Program-made: the position numbers and the translations under genes
Shown: piece by piece, positions 8,855-18,489 of the stretch
How positions within the stretch are numbered: position 1 is the stretch's first letter
Layout of the letters: every line of letters begins with the position of its first letter
Notes under the pieces: generated by a model
Databases searched by the model: none
What the model was told of the DNA's origin: nothing
The model's input: only the letters and a program-made list of their open reading frames with translations
Assembly: GCF_905220565.1 (NCBI RefSeq)
Contig: NC_059416.1
Location: forward strand, 8,184,001-8,248,000
Length of the DNA: 64,000 bases
Direction: 5' to 3'
Source of the DNA: Melitaea cinxia
Lineage: Eukaryota; Arthropoda; Insecta; Lepidoptera; Nymphalidae

Positions 8855-10031
8855 AAACTAATTTTTTCGTTTTATTTTTACGATCTTAGTTGTTTTAAAA
8901 CGAGTGGTCTGCGTTTATTTTTTTAAATGTGATCCGTATTTTTTATTATATGTATGTTGTGTGACAATTCTATTAAGAAAGAAATTGGCTTGTCTTGTTG
9001 TCCACATCAATTAAAAAAAAATAATTTGAATTAAAAATTAGATATTTTTCTCTATCAGAATGTATTTTTATATAAAAAAAACAACTACACATAATTGAGA
9101 TAACCCATAAACTATTTGTTAGTTACCGCTCAAACTTAAATGGGACCAGGTTTTGAATACAAGAAAAATCATTAAAATCTGTAAAACCAGTAAAATGTTA
9201 TGAGAGTACCACATATAAAAAAAAATGTAATCAAATTATAAGTCTCCTTTTTATACTTCGGTTTAAGAGGTGAGGTTTTTACTAAACATTTCGTCATCTA
9301 GTGCAGGCTCTTAACAGTACTTATATAATTTAAATTAACTTACAGATGTGTATCATCTTATTTTTTATCTAGGTACATGATATATTAAAATCTGTCAACT
9401 AAATTTACATATGTCATCGCTATCATACACATTGTACCTACACACAAATATATCACGCTTATATCCAGCTTCACTAAAAAATGAAATTAAAAAAACAAAT
9501 ATAAAATATAAATTAAAACAATATTTCTTATCATTAATAAATAATAAACATTAAATAATATCGTCAAAGTAAATCACCCCGTGTGTATCCTGCTACTGCG
9601 ACTGTATTATTTTGTGATTGATTCGTTGTAAAACTTGGAGGGTAGATGTGTAAAAATGTTGTTCGTATGTTAATGTTAAGTTGTTATGATTATGCTACTG
9701 ACTTATTTTTGATATCGTTAGCGTACGTTGTCGAATGCCGGTGTGCGAATAAATTAACGATGATTTTTGTCACACCGTTAAATTATTCTTTCTGATTCTT
9801 TGTATTTTAAATAAATAAAAATAAATATTGCTTTTCTGGAAATTAAGAAAAGGATTTACAAAAACACTGTATTCAATTTACTTAAGGACTAACACACTCT
9901 CACAAAATGAAAACATTATCTTATTAAAATGTTATTGTTAAACTTATTTTACATAAATAAATTACTTTTTCACATAATGAACAAAATAAAAAATTATTCG
10001 ATTATTCGAAACAATTCTTTCTAATTAAAAA
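8855..10031. other. AT-rich spacer without recognisable content
   Basis: I see no gene, no repeat family member and no conserved motif in this stretch between the convergent basic-protein gene and the Osiris-like gene. Confidence 0.6.
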
Positions 10032-10089
10032 GGTTACATTTCCTTCTAATTAAAATGTAATAACATTTTAATTAGAAGGAAATGTAACC
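10032..10089. repeat. Perfect 58-bp hairpin across the stop codon of the Osiris-like gene
   Basis: Arms 10032-10058 and 10063-10089 are exact inverted copies (27 bp each) around the 4-nt loop AATA. The right arm contains the last codons and the stop (10070-10068) of the minus-strand gene, so its mRNA would end its coding region in a long perfect stem. It may have arisen by inverted duplication of the gene's 3' end, and it may affect transcript stability or feed small-RNA production. Confidence 0.95.
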
Positions 10090-13000
10090 AAGTTCCTTCT
10101 AAAAGGTCTCTCATAATAAACATTATCATGTTTTTCTGGAACATGAATGATTTCGACGCGTGTCCTTCCTTCATCCTTCCTGTTCCTGTGTCCATAGGTA
10201 TGACCGAATATTTCCTTTAAGCTGATTACCGAGGCCATGACCGTTGAGAAAAACCCCATAATTAAACCTTAAAAAAATGTAAATGAATAGTCAAATAATT
10301 AAAATTGTATATAGAAGACGACTTATGTATAATTTATGATACATATTTCAAGTATTCTTCATTAACATTTTGTAATAATTTTTTTCGTTAGTTCCATAAC
10401 TAGGATACAAAGTTTCAAATGCTTAAATGAACTGGCAACTAATTAATCAATTACGAAGAGAGAATCGAAACTTATCTAGAATATTCTTATCATCCATCAT
10501 TAAGAGAATTATAAGGCATTGTAGGAAATATATAACTAAACTCAATATGGAGCAGCCCTACTGGAAAAATTCCTCAATCTTACAGAAGATCACAGCCTAA
10601 TAACACTGCAATTAAGCAATGTTTTGCTCCTGTTGCAAATAAGATGACCGGTTCGTCTGAGTATGCGTTGTTGGCAGCAGATGTAGTCGTCAAAACAAGG
10701 AACGTTGTAAGCGACCATAGGTTACGGTACGCTTCAGCCTGTAATATCCCACTACTGGGCATAGGCCTCTTTCCCCATGTAGGAGAAGGATCAGAGCTTA
10801 ATCCACCACGCTGCTCCAATGCGGGTTGGCGGATATATTCTCTACTATGAGTAACGATCGCTATCAGGTGTATATGATAACAACCGGGACCGACGGCTTA
10901 ACGTGCTCTCCGAGGCACGGTGGGGAGACCCACAAGGACTGAACAAACACCCAGACCACGGCAAACACCTGTATGGCCAATACAAATGTTTGTCATGTGT
11001 GGGGATCGAACCCGCAACCGCCAGCGCAACAGGTACAATCCATGGCTGTGACCGTTGCGCCAACGCGGCGTCATAGGTTACGGTAACTGCTTATCAAAAG
11101 GTGACCCTTACCATTGCTTGTTGCTTTAATGGTACGAATTATATAGTATATATTAATTAATTTTAGGTTAAGATATTTGCTTCCATTTTTTGGAGGAACC
11201 TCACAATTACTACACATAAATTATATGTCATTTTATAGATAATTCCTTGCTCTACCGGCATTCATAACTAAAAAAAATTATTATTGCTTTTATTTTTGTA
11301 ACTAAATAAATTATTAAAATTATAGTTAGAGATTATAAATAATCTCTCCTCTAATATTACATTAGAGATAAAATTAGATTTTATCTAGATGTTGAATATT
11401 GTTTATAAAGAAGTTTTGCAATAGGGAATAAAAAAATAAAATATTTTTTGTAATTTTGTAATGTGATAATTGTTATACTTATTTAGTGCGAATTATTCGC
11501 ACAGCTATTGTAGTATATAATCATAAGATTCAAACTTACCCTTAACTGCAATCAAAGCTAAAGTCTTTAGAACAATAGTTATAAAAATACTTTTCACTAA
11601 CAATAAGCCCATAAATATAGACATAATAAATTTCTTCGATTTAAAGAACTTTTTTCGTTTTCCTTTAAATAATTTGTAAAAACACTTTTTCATTTTGCGA
11701 TTGATGTGCCTCAGGTGTCTTTTGTGTTTCTTTCCAATGGATCTATCTTTTTTCTTTGATTTTTGGAGAAGTTTAGGTTCAGGATTTGATTTTGACGACG
11801 TGTTCAGGTCTATAAATATCACGAAGGAGTCAATGTCACGTTTATTATTGTATTATTAATTTATTTATTTATACTTTATTGTACACCACAACTACATTTT
11901 AATCAATAAACACATTAAAAAACATTTACAGACTGTGAAGTACAATGGGTGGAGTTATGGCTATTTAGCCATTTCTTCCAGACAACCCAATTAAAGGAAG
12001 GATAAATTTGAGAAGAGAGAGAGAATATATATAGAGAAGAGAATCTTGAGACAGGGTATGTATATTATGTTTACGTTTCTTTTCAGACACACCAATGTAA
12101 GCTATTAACTTTATAATACCAGAAAGATAAATAATAAAACAAATAGTAAGTTACAGGCCCTCCTATAAATAACGGACTTAATGCAACTAGGATCGATACA
12201 AAGGATGAAAATTTTTTACTTCAAAAAGAAAAATCTTTATGCCAGCCTAATTTTAAATTCTTCATTGCAACTTTTTCAAAACATACCATATATTACTATA
12301 TATAGCGAATGAGATGCTAATTGTCTTAAATTAATAAGAAGTACTTAGTAGAGTAGTTGAAGTATTACAAAAGTTTGAGCTGTGTCATAATATTTTAAAG
12401 GAATCATATAAAAGTCACTTATTTTCAAGCTCTAGCCTAACCATTTTATATGCATCACAACATTTTTGTTGTTAGGGAACGTACCAATACTACGTGATCC
12501 GTTCGAGGGGGGGAGGGGGTTAAAACATTTGGTCATAGGGGAAGGGGGTGGTCTTAGGTTTTCGTCAAGTAGTCTATAATCTCTAGAAAAATATCATACT
12601 TTTTCTTATTAATAAAGACAACTTGAGCAAAAACATATTTTTTAACTTATTTTTTCTAAAAATTATTTAAATCATACTTCTGAATTACTACGTGAAAACT
12701 AGGGGGATAGAGGTGGGTCTTAGCAAATACTATGGGTGGTCACTAAGAGGGGAGGGGGTTAAAAATTATAAAAGGGGGTCACGTAGTGTGGGTACGTTCC
12801 GTTATTCGCCGTACGGAATTTATAGCCTATATAACTCACAAAATTGAATGAAGCTATCAACTAAATATTATATAAGTATGCAACGCAAGCCTAGCTATCA
12901 TAACATTATTATATTACAAATATTTGAAGTTGCTGTTAAAGTACTAAGAGTGACTAAAAGTTTCTTTTACTTTACCTGAAAACGATCTTTCGTATTTTGC

Positions 13001-13132
13001 ACCATTGTAAAACCGTAAGGGTTCCGTAGAGGTGACGTCACCATATTTATTAAACCCAAAATTATAAAACATATCAGTTTTAACAATTTCAAATTTATTT
13101 CCACTATCAAGAATTATTCCACGTGATATCAT
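10068..13132 (-). CDS. Osiris-like (DUF1676-type) protein, complete right duplicate, 3 exons
   Basis: Exons: 13132-12976, 11809-11540 and 10267-10068. Junctions are CAG|GTAAAG to TTTATAG and AAGG|GTAAGT to TTTTTAAG, both phase 1, and together they encode 208 aa. In order: an N-terminal part without an evident signal peptide; a basic linker (about residues 60-105, e.g. KKHKRHLRHINRKMKK); a hydrophobic hairpin split by intron 2 (IFMGLLLVKSIFITIVLKTL, then LIMGFFSTVMASVISLKEIF); and a polar tail with VEIIHVPEKHDNVYYERPF. The helix pair ending in LKEIF parallels LKKL in canonical Osiris proteins. The cysteine pair and the C-terminal AY motif are absent. Family knowledge suggests a secretory or endosomal cuticle-associated role, but this copy is divergent. 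It may be a fast-evolving paralogue or may lack its true first exon. Confidence 0.7.
10722..11067 (-). repeat. tRNA-derived SINE in the right duplicate
   Basis: Identical to 768-1113, with A-box-like and B-box-like motifs on the minus strand. It sits in the second intron of the Osiris-like gene. Confidence 0.85.
12476..12800. mobile_element. MITE with 25-bp terminal inverted repeats, right duplicate
   Basis: Identical to 2522-2846. It lies in the first intron of the Osiris-like gene. Confidence 0.8.
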
Positions 13133-13250
13133 TTTTGAGTTATTTAAAAAGAGAAATATTTTATAATTTAGGTATTTATTTAAACTTTTTAACGTGTACG
13201 TCCACGTGTTCTAAGATGTGATATGAAGAAAAAAACCATTTACTCTTTAC

Positions 13251-13257
13251 TTTTATA
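13251..13257 (-). promoter_or_regulatory. Candidate TATA box of the right Osiris-like duplicate
   Basis: CTATAAAAG on the minus strand, with a TCATAT initiator-like site about 33 bp downstream near 13224. The first downstream ATG is at 13132. Identical to the left copy. Confidence 0.45.
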
Positions 13258-13559
13258 GAGTTCAACAAGTTCAAAGAGTACAAAGTTTAAAGTATAATTA
13301 CTTACAATTTTACCATAATTATTATTACTACTGTCAAATTCGTAATAAAAATAATGTAAATAAGAAGGTTAATGTTTAAAACTCGTCAACCAAGAAATTA
13401 AATACACGCAGTTTTCTTGATAATGATTTCCTCACTTAGATGGGGAGTAATAAAAACATGAAGAGTGATGATTACCTTTAAAGATTATTGATAAGTTACC
13501 GAACAGTGTCGGACTCTGTCTCAGTCGAGGCGCAGTAAATATATGGTTTTTTTTTTTTT

Positions 13560-13859
13560 ATGTCACTAGGTCGGCAAACAAGCGTACGGCTCACCTGATG
13601 GTAAGCGATTACCGTAGCTTATAGACACCTGCAACACCAGAAGCATCGCAAGCGCGTTGCCGACCCAATCCCCAATCCCCAATCCCCCCAGGAGCTCTAG
13701 TCACCTTACTCACCAACAGGAACACAATACTGCTTGAAAACAGTATTATTTTGCTGTGATCTTCTGTAAGGTCGAGGTACTACCCCAGTCGGGCTGCTCC
13801 ATATTTTGAGCAGGAAATTCCTCCTGTGCCCTACCTCAGTTAAAATGTGTAGTAGTATA
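13560..13859 (-). repeat. 'CACCTGATGGTAAGCG' repeat, right duplicate
   Basis: Identical to 3606-3905, upstream of the Osiris-like gene. Confidence 0.8.
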
Positions 13860-14239
13860 TAACATAGTACCGAGCTGTGCTGTGTTCCCGGTGTATAAGT
13901 ACGTAATTTTAATGGCTTTTTCTGGCTCAACGCAATTAGTAGAGATAAAATACTTTAATCTACATTTTCTGGGTGTAGAGTAGCACGTGAATTATTTAAT
14001 TACACTATAGTTACCTTAAAAATACCGATATAGTATAAAGAAATAATTATTAAATAAACATCGCTATCACCACCACCACCGCTGGGCCTCTTTACTCATA
14101 TAGGAAAAGGATCAGAGCTTAATTCACTACGCTGCTCCAATGCGGGTTGGCGGATTAAATAAACATAATAGGCCTTAAACAACCGCCCTGGTCTAGTGGT
14201 AATAGATATCTTCTTACAACTAATGAGTTTAAGGAAAAC

Positions 14240-14664
14240 TCGGCCAAGTGCGAGTCAGACTCGCGCACCGAGGGTTCCGTACAAACAAAATTATTAAAAA
14301 TATTTTTATTAAATGATGTAACAAAAAATTTATGCTTTTCGCAATTTTCCTTTATCTGTGCTATAAGACGTTGCTTTGTACCAAATTTCTGAGTTTCAAG
14401 ATTCTGAGTTCACGGAACGTGCCCTGTAGGTTTTGATTCCCTTGCGAGTGTCGAAAATTTGCAGTATAAACGGATGTATCTTCTGATTACGTTGGTTTAG
14501 AAGTTTGATGTTTTCACAGCTCTAAAGGACAGAGGATTTGAGCATTTGATATAAATTTCAGCTTAATACCTCCACGCGTTCCTGAGAAAAAGGGTCTTGA
14601 CAGAGAGACGGACAACAAAGTGATCCTATAAGGGTTTCGTTTTGTCTTTTTGAGGTATGGAACT
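14240..14664. mobile_element. MITE-like repeat, complete copy
   Basis: The element runs from the CGGCCAAGTGCGAGTCAGAC region and AGGGTTCCGTAC (14271-14282) to TTTTTGAGGTATGGAAC. The two ends form a short imperfect inverted pair (GGTTCCGTAC / GTATGGAAC). It includes GACAGAGAGACGGACAACAAAG. There is no coding potential. The left duplicate has only its first part, so the duplication breakpoint lies inside it. Confidence 0.75.
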
Positions 14665-14908
14665 TAAAAAAGCTTAGTCTAATCGTAAGATTTAATAGAG
14701 GTTATGGTACGACACAGACATTTATATAGACATAATTATAATAACATTGAATTAAATCTCGGTTTAGTGTCTATGAGATTGAAAACAGGTTCTACTAGGT
14801 GTATTTTTTTAATAAGAGGAGCAAACCAAAGCGGGAGGTACCGTCTGATGTTAAATGGCTACCGTCACCTATGGAGATAAAGTTTGACAATTAGCTTTTT
14901 ATGAATAA

Positions 14909-15252
14909 AAGCTGTGTGGCTACGGTAGTAAATTATATAGTCACCCCCTCTCTTCCCGTTGGTGTCGTAAGAGGCGACTAAGAGATAGCACAGTTCCATT
15001 ACCACCTTGGAACCTAAAAAGCTGACGATGGTGGGATAACCATTCAACTGCTGACTTTGAAATACACAGGCCGAAGACGGGCAGCAGCGTCTTCGGTGCG
15101 ACAAAGCCAGCCCTGCGGTCACCAACCCGCCTGCCCAGCGTGGTGACTATGGGCAACACAAATGAGTTCACGCCATTTTTGGCGCGAACCTGTGGAGGCC
15201 TATGTCCAGCAGTAGACTGCGATAGGCTGAAATGATGATGATGATGATGAAT
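14909..15252 (-). repeat. CATCAT-type element, copy 2
   Basis: Full-length copy in reverse orientation, ending in a (GATGAT)n run at 15234-15252. The short reading frames across it arise from the repeat's GC-rich body. It lies between the two Osiris-like genes. Confidence 0.9.
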
Positions 15253-15684
15253 AAAAGTGAAGTATTTTATGATTTAAAACAACCAACCAAAGCATGTATA
15301 TAATTTTATATTATAATTAAAAACAATATTAAATTAAACATTATTAAATGGTAACCATCTAATTCACTTGTTTATTTCGCTACATTAAAAGTAATAATAA
15401 ATTATTAAATAAATAACTTAAAATTATTTTACATTACTAGTTTAAGACTGAATGAAATATAAAATAAAAATAAAAATGAAATTAGTTAAATCTGAAAAAA
15501 TAGCGGTGGAAATAACAGCTTTTAAACAAAACGAAAAATAAACAACACAAAAAAAGAACAAAGAGCACACATTAAAATAAATGTCAATTAAAATTCGACA
15601 GTAAAATTTCACCCAACAGGGTCAAAGTTTCAATTGCTTGATAAAAATCTACCTAAATCTGATGGCATCTGCGAAAACGTCGAC

Positions 15685-15690
15685 TTTATT
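15685..15690 (-). terminator. AATAAA poly(A) signal of the 294-aa Osiris-like gene
   Basis: TTTATT on the plus strand reads AATAAA on the minus strand, 9 bp after the stop codon. A very short 3' untranslated region is implied if it is used. Confidence 0.4.
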
Positions 15691-15698
15691 ACTAATAC

Positions 15699-18189
15699 TT
15701 AATATCCCCCCTTTTGCAAGCCCATAACCGCCGCGAACAACGCAAAGAAGAATCCAGCAAGACCTGTCGCTCCCACTAAGAGGATCAAACCGCCTATCAT
15801 CACTGGTATCAAAGCGAAATATTTTAGCTTGTACGCGAGAAGTAAGGGCAACATGTATTTTGAGTATTTCTTCGCTTTCTTAATTCTATGCTTTATCTTA
15901 TGCTTGATCTTGTTTTTCGATTCGTAGTCACCTTCTTTTTGAAGTGCTATATCGTCTTCTTCTTCGTATTCTCCATCTTCATCTTCACTGGATTCATCAT
16001 CTTCAGCTCCTAAGATATCTGTAAAATATATAAACTTGTATAAATAAAGTGATATATTAAAATTTGATCTATACTTTAAAAGTGTTTTCAAATTATATAA
16101 ATGTTCACATTGTTCGAAAAAAATAAATAAAGCTGTTTGAAAAATAACGACGTCATTATTTTTATTTTTAATAAAGGTAACAATTACGGTTTTTCAGTTC
16201 ACGAATAATAACAAGTTATAAATAATTGAAAGTTATAATCGAATCCATTTATATAATCAAATAAAATTAAAATAAAATTACAATCGGTTATGACCGTTAG
16301 TCGATTTCTAGGTCTAGATATAATTGTTAACGCAATATTTTATAGAAAGTCAACTTGCGTTTTATTTATCGTTTATCTAATTGTCATCAATTAAGCGTAG
16401 GTGATACAGACACGCATAACTACTAACTATCTTAAAATAAGACTTATTACTTTAATTATGATCAACAACTTAATCTAAATAATCAAGTTATTTTGTTAAC
16501 ACCGTTGTAAATAATGTTGAAAAGTATTTGTTTAAAAATTATTTCACTTTTATTTAATTATAATTATCAATCGTTTAAACACATTCACGTTACTATGAAG
16601 TAAAAAGAATTTAAAAAGCGTATACACATAACTTCATTTAAGTATACAATTCCTGTAAATAATTAATATATAATTGGATTTCAAGAATAAATAACGTGCA
16701 AACGCCTGGTTGGTAGCTAAAAAACTCGTTAACCAAAAACTCAATTAGTGCATACAGTTCACGCCTGTTTCGTGCATGTTAATGTAAATATTGCTACAGT
16801 TCATTAAATCGATAAACGTATAAATCAATTTTCCAAATGAAATGAGGAACCAAAATTGACAGCAGTAGCAGACGTAAGCGGTATAAATAATAAAGTTCGT
16901 TGCATCGTCGCGTGACTATACAATAAGATCACGCGATCCAATCCAATGTAAGTCATAATAGATATTTACATTTTACTGTCCACAAGCGGAAAAGATTACA
17001 AGTTAGAATCGATGAAATTTAAGGTTTCTGCGGTTCAGGGAACAGCGTTCGACGGTGAAGTTATAATGGTCTGTAATGACAGAGATGCGACAAGCCTTTT
17101 CAATACCTAACGAAAATTGCCTTACTTAAAATTGGTTTTGTCTTTCACTTTTCTTAAGTAGATTTGATTATAATATGTATAATCGAAATGACGTTTGTAA
17201 TGTAGATTTTAATTTTTATTTGAGATAATCTATACAAATAAATTAAATTGGGGTGTCTATTTGTAAAATTAAAATAACCGCTTTTCACTAAATGCATATG
17301 AATGTATATGATACATATACCAAAATAACATTTTTTATAATTTTTGTCTGTCTGTTTTTTCCGACTAATCTCTGAAACGGTTGAACCGATTTTGACGGGA
17401 TATTCACTGGCAGATAGCTGATGTAATAAGGAGTACCTTAGGCTACTTTTTTTTGGAAATTTATTTATTTTATAACTCTTAGAACTGAACAATAACGTTT
17501 TTGTTAAATTCCCCGCGGACAAAGTCGCTTGCACAGCTAGTAGGAAATAAAACAATTATGTTAGTTAGTATTGACAAAGATTAAAACAAAATGTAGAAAT
17601 AAGAATTTTTCATATACAACTCACATGACAACGATCTCCTTGACGCTTCATGTTCCGAGTTCTCATCAGAATTTTCTACAATCGGTTCTATATTTACATC
17701 CAATGATCTCTTCTCAAAACCCTGGCCCCTTAACAAAGGTATCGCTTTCGGTTCGAACGGTTCACTCCTTGAGGGATTGTACGCGGAACGCTGTGTTTCG
17801 TCAATACTTTTCTCTTTGGGAATTGCGAAGTAATTACCAGGGAGAAGTATCTCAGTTTTGTATTTATTATCCGGTGTATAATATACACTCTTTTCCTGCG
17901 GTGGCTTTTCGATCGCCTTCAAAGGTATCGCACGGGGTCGAAACACGTATGGTTTAAAATTCTGTGATGCTCTTGATGTTCTAGCGATAACTGGGTCACT
18001 GTTGTAACTCGAAGGTATGACGATCGAAGCACTGGTTACATTCAAAACAGCTGAACCATCACTATTCGAAGCACTGGACATTGACCAAAGTTTCGTTAGT
18101 TTATTGTCATATTCCTGATCAGCTATCACTGCAACAGCATAACACAGTACTGCTAACGTTTGACACTTTAACCTCATATGGTACTTCAT
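15699..18189 (-). CDS. Osiris-like secreted protein with acidic/basic linker and hydrophobic hairpin (294 aa, 2 exons)
   Basis: Exons are 18189-17625 (donor CAT|GTGAGT, phase 1) and 16018-15699 (acceptor TTTTACAG); they join in frame. Residues 1-23 form a signal peptide (TLAVLCYAVAVIA core). The middle is polar and carries two similar motifs, RPRAIPLKAI and EPKAIPLLRG. After the intron come an acidic run (EDDESSEDEDGEYEEEDD), a basic run (KIKHKIKHRIKKAKK) and a long hydrophobic segment (from YMLPLLLAYKLKYFALIPV to FALFAAVMGLQ), with the stop soon after. The linker-plus-hairpin layout and the phase-1 intron match the other Osiris-type genes here. The cysteine pair, the DRAARM block and the C-terminal AY tail are missing. 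A TATA-like box and TCAGT initiator precede it. Function unknown; membrane or secretory location inferred. Confidence 0.75.
17330..17550 (+). repeat. Interspersed repeat 'TAATCTCTGAAACGG', intronic copy
   Basis: It carries TTTTTGTCTGTCTGTTTTTTCC, CTAATCTCTGAAACGGTTGA, GCAGATAGCTGATGTAATAA and a degenerate end CCGCGGACAAAGTCGC. A second copy is at 48285-48510. It lies in the intron of the 294-aa gene, about 75 bp from the splice donor. Confidence 0.75.
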
Positions 18190-18230
18190 GGTGACTTTGT
18201 AATTATCACCGGTTTAATTAGCGACGCGTC

Positions 18231-18269
18231 ACTGATTACACGAACGTCCTCACGTCACTTTCTTTTATC
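18231..18269 (-). promoter_or_regulatory. TATA-like box and TCAGT initiator of the 294-aa gene
   Basis: GATAAAAG lies at 18269-18262 and a consensus arthropod initiator TCAGT at 18235-18231, about 33 bp apart. The leader to the ATG at 18189 would be about 45 nt. Confidence 0.55.
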
Positions 18270-18489
18270 GTTACGTTTATTTGTTCTACCTAATATTTAA
18301 CCCCACCTCGGTCCACCATTTTGTATCAAGCGATCGCGCAAAACTGAATCACTATCGTTCGAAGACGTTATATTTATACATGTGTAAGTATAAACTTGCG
18401 TTTTTCCAGACTATTCACGGTCGGACGGGCTCGCGGAACCTACCTTGTCTTGGTAGTAATTCTGTTAGGGTGAAATAGAGGTGACCAAA

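Larger units (their letters stand above)
4468..14421. repeat. Right copy: inferred full 9,954-bp tandem unit
   Basis: If the event was a simple direct tandem duplication, the constant 9,954-bp offset and the homology end at 4467 define this interval as one whole unit. Its right part (10272-14421) is the visible match to the left copy. Its left part (4468-10271) should match sequence left of the window. The unit carries the first-exon fragment of a secreted-protein gene, the 92-aa basic-protein gene and the three-exon Osiris-like gene. The right edge is continuous: the MITE-like repeat at 14240-14664 runs straight through 14421, which suggests that this edge is ancestral and the 4467/4468 junction is derived. 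Confidence 0.7.

Noticed and set aside
17571..17957. 128-aa plus-strand frame
   Set aside because: Antisense shadow of exon 1 of the 294-aa Osiris-like gene.
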